Shown: positions 1-5,256 of the stretch, piece by piece | How the letters are laid out: each line of letters starts with the position of its first letter | How positions within the stretch are numbered: position 1 is the stretch's first letter | The notes under the pieces: generated by a model | Told to the model about the DNA's origin: nothing | Databases searched by the model: none | Seen by the model: the letters and a program-made list of their open reading frames with translations, nothing else | From: Pseudomonadota bacterium | Lineage (GTDB): Bacteria > Pseudomonadota > Gammaproteobacteria > Pseudomonadales > Halieaceae | Reading direction: 5' to 3' | Length of the DNA: 6,393 nt | Assembly: GCA_030591305.1 (NCBI GenBank) | Contig: JAUVBI010000184.1 | Span: forward strand, 1 to 6,393 | Position numbers and translations under genes: made by a program

Positions 1-983
1 GTTTCTGGATCGCAGAGGCCTACCATTGGTTCCGCTCCTACGGACTCGAATCACGTGGCTGCTTCACTGCCCTGGCGGCAGCAACTATGGCAACCAAAGA
101 AATCACCATAGGCCTGGGCATTACGTCACCCTACGTGCGCCATCCGACCATTCAGGCGTCAGAGTGCGCCGGCATAGACGAACTGTCCGGTGGACGCTTT
201 ATAATGGGTCTGGGTGTTGGCAAAGTTGGCATTGAGTACCTGGAATACGACATCGACGAAATGAAGCCCGTGCCTGTTCACCAGGAATCACTGGATATCA
301 TGCGCAAGATTTTCACCGGCGAAGAATACAGCTACGAAGGTAAGTTCTTTAAATCCAGTATGCCCGCCTACGATAGAGCGGCCGATGGCCTGCGCACTGA
401 AATACCCATCTACGTTGGCGCAACGGGACCCTTCATGCAACGTCTGGCGGGACGTTCCAGTGACGGCATGTTGCTCGCCGGTCTGACATCACCAAAGTTT
501 GTTGAATATGCAATAGGCAATATGCGCAAAGGTGCAGAGAAAGCTGGTCGCACCTTACCAGCAGACTTCCCGGTTGGCGGCGTTATTCTTGCGGCATGCA
601 GCAAGGACGGTGCAAAAGCCAAGGCAGCCACTCGTTCCTACACCGGCACCTACATTGTTAACAAGTTGCGCAACATCAAGAACGATGTAATTCTGGCGGG
701 CTCTGGTTTGCCTGATTCATCATGGGACCCCTTCCGCAAGGCTATTGAAGACGGTACTGCAGATGATGTTACCCATCTTGTTACTGATGAAATGCAGCGT
801 AACTTTACCGTTATCTCTGGCACACCCGAAGAGTGCCGCGAAATAACTCAGGAACTAATCGACGCGGGTTTGAATACACCACTACTGGAAGTTGTCGGCG
901 AAACAGAAGAGGATAATCTCGAAACGGTCCGCCTGTTTGGTGAGGAAGTGCTACCCCACCTGAAGCCTGCACCCACAAAGTAA
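1..983 (+). CDS. LLM-class (luciferase-like) flavin-dependent oxidoreductase, 5' partial
   Basis: The reading frame is open from base 3, so the gene begins before the window; 326 residues are visible before the TAA. The ATG at 87 is internal, because the 28 codons upstream (FWIAEAYHWFRSYG, then TALAAATMATKEITIG) match the early part of the bacterial luciferase-like TIM-barrel family (WxxE, then LAAxT, then a beta strand). Further family signs are SPYVRHP, LSGGRFIMGLGVG, IPIYVGATGPFMQRLAGRSSDG and the C-terminal GTPEEC. The closest look is to the Mer-like branch (methylenetetrahydromethanopterin reductase-like), whose members use FMN or F420 for hydride transfer or monooxygenation. The cofactor and substrate cannot be assigned. 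These proteins usually have about 340 residues, so perhaps 15-25 are missing. No signal peptide is visible in the part seen, and cytoplasmic location is likely. The next gene starts 9 bases downstream, which suggests an operon. Family confidence is high; specific activity is unknown. Confidence 0.9.
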   Translation, partial: FWIAEAYHWFRSYGLESRGCFTALAAATMATKEITIGLGITSPYVRHPTIQASECAGIDELSGGRFIMGLGVGKVGIEYLEYDIDEMKPVPVHQESLDIMRKIFTGEEYSYEGKFFKSSMPAYDRAADGLRTEIPIYVGATGPFMQRLAGRSSDGMLLAGLTSPKFVEYAIGNMRKGAEKAGRTLPADFPVGGVILAACSKDGAKAKAATRSYTGTYIVNKLRNIKNDVILAGSGLPDSSWDPFRKAIEDGTADDVTHLVTDEMQRNFTVISGTPEECREITQELIDAGLNTPLLEVVGETEEDNLETVRLFGEEVLPHLKPAPTK

Positions 984-992
984 GCTAATCTC

Positions 993-2087
993 GTGACGGC
1001 ACCTGCTTCGCTTGAAGCACCTCTGGGAACCAATACCCAGAGGTTGCTGGCAATCGGAGGCATACTACTCGTTGCAGCAGGCATGTTATTTGGCGATGTC
1101 TTCGCCATGTTTGTGCTGCACCCCAACAACGCCCGTATTGGGGAGGCGATGTACGCGGCCTCGCAACTGGTTCCGGCAGGCGATGCCGAGGGTATTCTGG
1201 CGCATTTTATGGCCATAGGCGGCTTTCTTGAAAATCGCGGCACCAAAGTTGATACCCACTCGCATATTATCCACATGGGGTATATCGCTCTGCTGCTTGC
1301 CATGTTGCAACCCTGGGTAGCACTATCACCAACTTTAAAACGGCGCGCTGCCTGGTTATTTATTGTGTCTGCCGCCCTCCTTCCTGTTTCCATTTTTTCT
1401 ATTTACTATGTAGGCTTGGCCTATAGTCCGCTGGAACACATTGGTTGGGGCAGTATTTTTGCCGACTTATTCGGTGCTCTGCTGGCAGTGGCAGTGGCCC
1501 TCCAGTTATTGGGGCTCTGGCGTCACAGTCGCGAGCACGAAAATTCCAAGGTAGAGCCGGCCTCAAGCCACTCGGGCAAGCGAGCCTCCCAAACCCTGCT
1601 GGCGGGCGGATTACTGCTACTGGTATGTGGGTTTCTCTACGGCGCAGGCTACGCAGCCTGGACACAGTCTGGCGTGGCAGCATCCGAAGTGGATATTTTG
1701 AAACGTATCGTTACCCATGCGGCGGCATCGGAGCAAGCGTTACTCGGTGCAGATTTTAATGCCTACGGCAATTACCAAATGGTTCGCGCCATCAATATCG
1801 CCGTTCACACCCATATTAATGAGATGGGTATTTTGTTGTTACTCATGTCCTTTATGCAGGTGGCTATACACTACACCGAGCGCACTCGCAGGTGGTGGGC
1901 TCAACTCGCTGTTGTCAGTGCCTTTGGGCTCCCAATTGGCATCTTGATGGAAATTAAACTGGGCATTATAGGCAGTGTTCTTGCAGACTTTTTCGGCTTC
2001 ACCATGATTGTTGCACTTATGGCTATGTTATTTGGCCTGCTGCGCTATACCGGGGCAGTAGATGCACAAGATGGAGAGCTATCGTGA
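993..2087 (+). CDS. Eight-helix membrane protein with two tandem H-x-H modules
   Basis: The 364-residue integral membrane protein is built as two similar halves, about residues 16-178 and 200-353. Each half has a first helix (17-42; 201-222), a roughly 45-residue non-membrane loop, then three close helices (about 92-112, 118-140, 150-178; 277-294, 300-320, 325-350). Just before the second helix of each half lies a conserved histidine pair: THSHIIHMG (H89, H91) and VHTHINEMG (H272, H274). The end of the third helix also matches (LLPVSIF; GLPIGIL). A polar linker (about 178-199) joins the halves. The H-x-H-x4-G pattern at a helix start recalls heme or metal ligands in small oxidase-like membrane proteins, but that is an inference and I do not recognise the family. 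The start is a GTG with only a weak ribosome binding site; no better start lies before the first helix. It lies 9 bases after the LLM gene and overlaps the next gene, which encodes a third copy of the module. Confidence 0.85.
   Translation: MTAPASLEAPLGTNTQRLLAIGGILLVAAGMLFGDVFAMFVLHPNNARIGEAMYAASQLVPAGDAEGILAHFMAIGGFLENRGTKVDTHSHIIHMGYIALLLAMLQPWVALSPTLKRRAAWLFIVSAALLPVSIFSIYYVGLAYSPLEHIGWGSIFADLFGALLAVAVALQLLGLWRHSREHENSKVEPASSHSGKRASQTLLAGGLLLLVCGFLYGAGYAAWTQSGVAASEVDILKRIVTHAAASEQALLGADFNAYGNYQMVRAINIAVHTHINEMGILLLLMSFMQVAIHYTERTRRWWAQLAVVSAFGLPIGILMEIKLGIIGSVLADFFGFTMIVALMAMLFGLLRYTGAVDAQDGELS
2073..2078 (+). promoter_or_regulatory. Ribosome binding site GGAGAG for the third H-x-H module gene
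   Basis: GGAGAG lies inside the last codons of the upstream gene, 5 bases before the GTG at 2084. It supports that GTG as the start, even though it overlaps the TGA of the previous gene (GTGA). Confidence 0.7.
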
Positions 2088-2578
2088 GCACGGCCCAGCG
2101 GATACTGGTTCTTTCTGGCCTCGCCCTGATTGCCTTCACTATGGCCTATGGTGTGGCATATGCCCTGTTCGATGAACACCAGACACTGGTGGGTATGGGT
2201 ACACAGATGGCCACCGGTTTTACCGAAGCATCCAGCGGCAATATGGATGCGGCGTACGCCGCCCTTGATTCCTATGGCGCCCTCACCCGGGAATACCGCT
2301 ACGAAGTTCATTCCCACGGCCACTGGGGAATGTTGTCACTCATTCTTATCGTACTGGGTCTCAGCTTCGATCGCCTGGCTCTTACTGAGAAACATCGTGT
2401 GCTACTGGCCTGTCTGTTGGCAGCCAGCGCCACGTTGTTCCCTCTGGGCGTATTACTCCAGATCGGCCCGCTCGCCGGGTTCGGCAAGATACTCTCTGTT
2501 GTTGGCTCCACCGGTATGATACTTGGCCTTTTGGCAACGGTGTACGGCCTGCTTAAACCAGCTCCTGGCGGTAGCTGA
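2084..2578 (+). CDS. Four-helix membrane protein, single H-x-H module (paralogue of the two upstream halves)
   Basis: The 164-residue membrane protein has the same layout as each half of the preceding gene product. Helix 1 is at about 6-28 and is followed by a roughly 45-residue loop rich in Ala, Gly and Asp. Next comes the histidine motif VHSHGHWGM (H76, H78, with H80 also present), then helices at about 82-95, 106-127 and 135-157. The spacing from the QR(I/L)L start of the module to the first histidine is about 71 residues, against about 73 and 72 in the two upstream halves. LFPLGVLLQIG matches GLPIGILMEIKLG of the second half. The GTG start overlaps the upstream TGA by four bases and has a good ribosome binding site, so the two are likely translated together and may form one complex with three modules. 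It is an unknown family; heme, metal or quinone binding is possible but not shown. Confidence 0.85.
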   Translation: MSTAQRILVLSGLALIAFTMAYGVAYALFDEHQTLVGMGTQMATGFTEASSGNMDAAYAALDSYGALTREYRYEVHSHGHWGMLSLILIVLGLSFDRLALTEKHRVLLACLLAASATLFPLGVLLQIGPLAGFGKILSVVGSTGMILGLLATVYGLLKPAPGGS

Positions 2579-3075
2579 TGTCTGCCATCGCCAGGGCTTA
2601 TTTTCAGCGCTACGCCATCGGGCATATTGAGCTACAAATGCAGCCCGGTGTGGTCGATTCAGCTGGCCAGGTCTGCAACCTGAGCCTCCAGTTTGAGCCT
2701 GGATACCAGGTACAATTTAAATTGTCGGGAGAGCAGGCATGCCTTGGCGAGCGAGTCAAAAGCATCGCCCCCAATGGCGTGGTAGCCACGCTCGATAACA
2801 ACTCCTCCGATAACCTGGAAGATGCACTCACTGCATTTTTTAAGTACATTGAAAGTCGCCTCGATCGAATTGAACATGAGGAAAAAGTTCAAAGCATTAC
2901 CTTTTTAGGCAACACCTTTGTACTTAATAACAAGACCGTGTTTGATGTGGTAGAAGATGATGGAGGTCACCTAACAATAGAAATGCACAGAGGTGACAAG
3001 CGCCAGTCGGCCAAACTGTTGGCCAGTTCACTGCTGGACGGTCTCTATGACGGATCGATTGTTATTAAACCTTGA
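2578..3075 (+). CDS. Hypothetical soluble protein, translationally coupled to the H-x-H membrane genes
   Basis: I do not recognise this 165-residue protein. It starts at an ATG sharing one base with the upstream stop (TGATG), which implies translational coupling. There is no signal peptide or membrane helix, so it is probably cytoplasmic. The sequence suggests an N-terminal beta-rich part (residues about 15-72, including LSLQFEPGYQVQFKLSG), a helix (about 79-104, DALTAFFKYIESRLDRIEHE) and a second beta-rich part (about 105-137) ending in a basic, helix-forming tail (KRQSAKLLASSLLDGL). Two cysteines (C33, C55) do not form a known motif. The context suggests an accessory or regulatory partner of the membrane proteins, but no function can be stated. 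Reality as a gene is supported by the tight spacing and full use of the frame between its neighbours. Confidence 0.75.
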   Translation: MSAIARAYFQRYAIGHIELQMQPGVVDSAGQVCNLSLQFEPGYQVQFKLSGEQACLGERVKSIAPNGVVATLDNNSSDNLEDALTAFFKYIESRLDRIEHEEKVQSITFLGNTFVLNNKTVFDVVEDDGGHLTIEMHRGDKRQSAKLLASSLLDGLYDGSIVIKP

Positions 3076-3099
3076 TGCGGCTCTACACGGTAAACCCAT

Positions 3100-3105
3100 A
3101 GAGGG
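3100..3105 (+). promoter_or_regulatory. Ribosome binding site AGAGGG for the AhpD-like gene
   Basis: AGAGGG lies 6 bases before the ATG at 3112 and fixes that start. This 36-base gap is the longest within the plus-strand set. A short CTCTA/TAGAG pair (3081-3085 and 3099-3103) could fold over the site, but the stem is only 5 base pairs, so no regulation is claimed. Confidence 0.7.
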
Positions 3106-3111
3106 AATAAA

Positions 3112-3678
3112 ATGGCACGCATAAAAATTATTGACCCCAAAACTGTCACTGACCCGATTTCACTCGCCCTGTTTGACTGGGTGACAGATGCAGAGGGCAA
3201 GGTACCCAATCACTTCCTCGTAGAAATGAACTTTCCAGAGTATTTCAATGCAAAATTGGGTGCGACAAAAGTACTTTGGGAAACCGGCGAGCTCACTATG
3301 GAAGAGATACAACACGTTGGTGTTATTGTCTCCAAGGCTAACGAGTGCGAATACTGTACGGCGGCATTCTGTACCATATTAAACTATGCCCTGGACAAAG
3401 AGCAGGACTATGTCTCCCAATTATTGGAGCAAGGTACTGAAATCATCGACGATAATCGCTTGCGCACACTTCTTGAGTTTTGTCTTAAAGCCAATACTGA
3501 CCCACAGGCGATAAGTGATGGGGAGGTAGAAGAACTCCGGGATATAGGTTTAACCGATAAAGGCATCGTACAATTGATACATCTTGTCAGTGATTTTGCC
3601 TCCTACAATCGCCTCAACCAGATAGTAAAAACTGACTACGACTATCGCGACCTGTGGCGTCACGTCGCAGCAAGCTGA
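3112..3678 (+). CDS. AhpD-like / carboxymuconolactone decarboxylase family protein with altered active site
   Basis: The 188-residue, mostly helical protein has the AhpD-fold signature: KVPNHF near residue 30, a helix with LTMEEIQHVGVIVSKAN (61-77), then the cysteine pair C79-E-Y-C82. In AhpD-type alkylhydroperoxidases the C-x-x-C pair is redox active and is assisted by a glutamate 12 residues before the first cysteine and a histidine 4 residues after the second. Here those positions are Q67 and F86 by hand alignment, with an extra cysteine at C87 and a shifted glutamate at E64/E65. The protein may therefore keep disulfide chemistry but with a different proton relay, or may have another role in the cluster. 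No signal peptide is seen, so it is cytoplasmic. The ATG is supported by an AGAGGG site. It is probably the last gene of the plus-strand set, and its last 19 bases overlap the 3' end of the converging Rieske gene. Family call is firm; activity is open. Confidence 0.88.
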   Translation: MARIKIIDPKTVTDPISLALFDWVTDAEGKVPNHFLVEMNFPEYFNAKLGATKVLWETGELTMEEIQHVGVIVSKANECEYCTAAFCTILNYALDKEQDYVSQLLEQGTEIIDDNRLRTLLEFCLKANTDPQAISDGEVEELRDIGLTDKGIVQLIHLVSDFASYNRLNQIVKTDYDYRDLWRHVAAS

Positions 3679-4043
3679 ATCCTGCCGTTTTCTTCCCTGA
3701 CCCGCCAGCAACGGGCCACTGCCCTGCCCTGTTTAACCGCTGCCGGAACACGCTGCCCCTGGGGAATATGGGTACACTGCCCCCCGCCATTAAAGCGCCA
3801 ACCGTGATAGGGACAACGTAGTTCATCCTGATGAAACAGCTCGGACAGAGGCTGGCCCGGTGCAAGCCCATTCGGAATGTAATTGCCCATATGCGGGCAA
3901 TAGGCAGTGATGGCTCGGTATTCGCCCGCTGTTGTTCTATATAACAGCAGGTCATCTCCCTGCCATTGTATTTCCATAACTTCACCAGGCGCCAGATTTA
4001 CGACGTGATTTAAATTCTGCCAATTGCTCATATGCGCTGCCAT
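3660..4043 (-). CDS. Small Rieske [2Fe-2S] domain protein
   Basis: The 127-residue protein carries a complete Rieske cluster site: C49-P-H51 and C77-P-Y-H80-G-W, giving two cysteines and two histidines for a [2Fe-2S] centre. The 25 residues between H51 and C77 exceed the roughly 17 common in ring-hydroxylating oxygenases. The region after the cluster (FNGGGQCTHIPQGQRVPAAV, then CWRVREENGRIQL) looks like the N-terminal domain of a Rieske oxygenase, which would continue with a catalytic non-heme iron domain. Here the frame stops at once, so it is either a stand-alone ferredoxin-like electron carrier or a remnant of a larger oxygenase. The start at 4043 shares one base with a TGA (TGATG). A second ATG at 4031 (codon 5) is also possible. 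Neither has a strong ribosome binding site. The start lies in a 43-base repeat of the kynU end, suggesting former coupling to kynU. The 3' end overlaps the AhpD-like gene by 19 bases. Confidence 0.85.
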   Translation of the reverse strand: MAAHMSNWQNLNHVVNLAPGEVMEIQWQGDDLLLYRTTAGEYRAITAYCPHMGNYIPNGLAPGQPLSELFHQDELRCPYHGWRFNGGGQCTHIPQGQRVPAAVKQGRAVARCWRVREENGRIQLAAT

Positions 4044-4076
4044 CAGGTAACCGCTACGCGCCGGTTAAATTCTTCG
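4034..4076. repeat. 43-base direct repeat, copy A (at the Rieske start)
   Basis: This stretch matches 5214-5256 at 40 of 43 bases, in the same orientation, 1,180 bases apart. Read on the minus strand it encodes EEFNRRVAVT and a stop, nearly identical to the last residues of kynureninase (EEFNRREAVT), followed by the overlapping ATGGC of the Rieske gene. In this copy the kynU-like frame has no start: an in-frame TGA lies about 14 codons upstream of its stop. It is therefore a remnant, not an active gene end. Confidence 0.92.
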
Positions 4077-4077
4077 T

Positions 4078-4123
4078 AGTTTTGGGGTCACGAGTTTTGG
4101 GGTCAGTGCGAGTTTTGGGGTCA
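4078..4123. repeat. Three short tandem repeats, AGTTTTGGGGTCA
   Basis: The 13-base unit AGTTTTGGGGTCA occurs exactly at 4078-4090, 4093-4105 and 4111-4123, with spacers of 2 and 5 bases. The third unit runs into the left arm of the palindrome at 4117-4161. The arrangement resembles the TGACCCC-type repeats that I recall near IS200/RAYT-like transposase genes in proteobacteria; no transposase is present in the window. Confidence 0.85.
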
Positions 4124-4161
4124 GGTCTAGTTTTTAGAGTCTAAAATCTAGACCTGACCCC
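4117..4161. repeat. 45-base near-perfect palindrome, REP-like
   Basis: GGGGTCAGGTCTAG (4117-4130) is exactly complementary to CTAGACCTGACCCC (4148-4161). Inside, TTTTAGA (4132-4138) pairs with TCTAAAA (4140-4146), leaving one T-T mismatch and a one-base centre. As RNA or single-stranded DNA this would form a stem of about 21 pairs. No T-run follows on either strand beyond four bases a little downstream, so it is not a classical terminator, although it may still slow or end transcription. The right arm supplies the last codons and the stop of the truncated S9 gene. Its nature as a REP/RAYT-type mobile repeat is an inference. Confidence 0.85.
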
Positions 4162-5153
4162 CGGTTTTCCCCCTGGACAAGCATTCTGCCATCGCCCAGT
4201 AAGTGATAATAATCTCGCCCTATCGTCCAATCCGGGCCGCCAATCTCCACCTGATTCAGGCCGCTGTTTATTGCCGTAAATCCCTGCCCTTCTACCTCAT
4301 AAATTTTCCACCAGTTGTCCCTGTCGGAAATGGCATACAGCTGCTTTCCTGCTCCCCATTGAGGATTAATTACCGACTCACTCTCGCCTTCGTTGTGTAA
4401 CGTAAGCTCCGTTAGTTGGCCCTGATCATCAAACAAGGCCGACCATAAGCTGGTACTGTCCCATGGCATATTGGGATGACGCCAACTGGTGAATGCAATG
4501 CGGCTGCCATTGCGCGACAGTTTTACTGCCGAGACAAAATCACTGTCATCAAACAGCACCTCACCTTCAGACATTCCCTCTAGAGGCAGGGCCACCAGGG
4601 TGTTACGCGGCTCCCCCAGAACGCGGTGATCTTCACGTATGCAGATCAGGCGATTGCGGGTTTGGTCCAGCACACAGCCCGCATAGCGCAAATCTTCCTT
4701 AGGTGTAACAGCAACCGGTTCTTCACCCGGCACCAGGCGATAGAGGCGCTGGTCTTCAAAGTTGGAAAACCACACCACTCCATCAGCAACCAATACTGCG
4801 CCCCCGCCATATTCCTGCACTCGGGTTCGAGCGTACCAGGGGGCCGGTAGTATTTCCTCGGGCTCACCGCCCTTCTTCATGCGCATAATGGTCGTGCGCC
4901 CACCCTCTTGTGGACGGGATTCAAGCCAGTAAAGTGAGCCATTATCAAAACTCAGTGAGCTTAGGCCCCGGCTGCCCTCTACCACTGAGGCGGCGCTGAT
5001 AACCGAGGGCCAGGCACCATAAGGTAGGGAACCAGACATGCTATTTTCCTCCGTTGCGAAATCACTTTCCTGGCGAGCACAGGCAGATACCAGCGCCAAA
5101 ATTACTATCAAAATATAATGCACGGGCTTCCCCAGAGTTTTTACTAAATACAA
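4134..5153 (-). pseudogene. S9 family (prolyl oligopeptidase-like) lipoprotein, truncated: beta-propeller only
   Basis: The 339-residue frame matches the N-terminal beta-propeller of COG1506-type S9 serine peptidases: YGAWPS (45-50), YWLESRPQEGGR (75-86), RTRVQEYGGG (109-118, where family members usually have HEYGGG), FSNFEDQRLYRL (129-140), CIREDH (171-176), WRHPNMPWD (224-232) and ISDRDNWWKIY (275-285). Full-length members have about 650 residues, with a C-terminal alpha/beta-hydrolase domain holding the Ser-Asp-His triad. That domain is wholly absent, so no peptidase activity is expected. The last residues (RGSGLDFRL) are encoded by the palindrome. The N-terminus is a lipoprotein signal: hydrophobic ILIVILALVSAC with the lipobox cysteine C25. 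The start is TTG at 5153; a GTG at 5123, preceded by GGGGAAG, is an alternative but leaves few positive charges before the hydrophobic core. It lies within the segment separating kynU from the Rieske gene. Confidence 0.85.
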
Positions 5154-5199
5154 GGGAAGCTAATGTGCCGGTTTTTTTAGTTTAGGGCAAGAGGTGCCT

Positions 5200-5223
5200 C
5201 TACCTGAGTACCAGCGCCGCCAT
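5200..5223 (-). other. Vestigial start of a cistron overlapping the kynU stop
   Basis: On the minus strand the kynU TGA shares a base with an ATG, which opens MAALVLR and then a TAG. The first codons (ATG GCG GCG) parallel the Rieske start (ATG GCA GCG) in the other repeat copy. It is best read as the leftover 5' end of the Rieske gene after the repeat boundary at 5214, not as a functional peptide. The rest of the interval up to the S9 start (5154-5199) holds only a short T-rich stretch on the plus strand and no clear promoter. Confidence 0.5.
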
Positions 5224-5256
5224 CAGGTCACCGCTTCGCGCCGGTTAAATTCTTCG
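5214..5256. repeat. 43-base direct repeat, copy B (3' end of kynU)
   Basis: This is the partner of 4034-4076. Here the sequence is the functional end of kynU, encoding EEFNRREAVT and TGA. The three differences from copy A are, on the minus strand, GAA against GTA (Glu to Val), GTG against GTT (silent) and GCG against GCA just after the overlapping ATG. Homology stops sharply on both sides. Confidence 0.92.

Noticed and set aside
87..89. ATG at 87 as the true start of the LLM gene
   Set aside because: The 28 codons before it match the conserved N-terminal part of the family, so the gene extends beyond the window.
848..1393. 181-codon open frame on the minus strand
   Set aside because: It lies antisense across the end of the LLM gene and the start of the membrane gene. 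Its Ser/Pro/Ala-rich translation has no domain, and it has no supporting start signal.
1445..1759. 104-codon open frame on the plus strand
   Set aside because: It is out of frame within the 8-helix membrane protein, whose frame shows clear helices and an internal repeat.
3081..3105. Hairpin masking the ribosome binding site of the AhpD-like gene
   Set aside because: The CTCTA/TAGAG stem has only five pairs with a 13-base loop, which is expected by chance in a sequence this long.
3614..3985. 123-codon open frame on the minus strand
   Set aside because: It is an alternative frame of the Rieske gene. The Rieske frame holds the complete iron-sulfur motif and this one holds nothing recognisable.
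4078..4123. Possible CRISPR array
   Set aside because: There are only three 13-base units with spacers of 2 and 5 bases, far too short for repeats and spacers, and no cas genes are present.
4117..4161. Rho-independent terminator
   Set aside because: The stem is strong, but no T-run follows directly on either strand, and the arm is read as part of the S9 frame. A repeat element explains it better.
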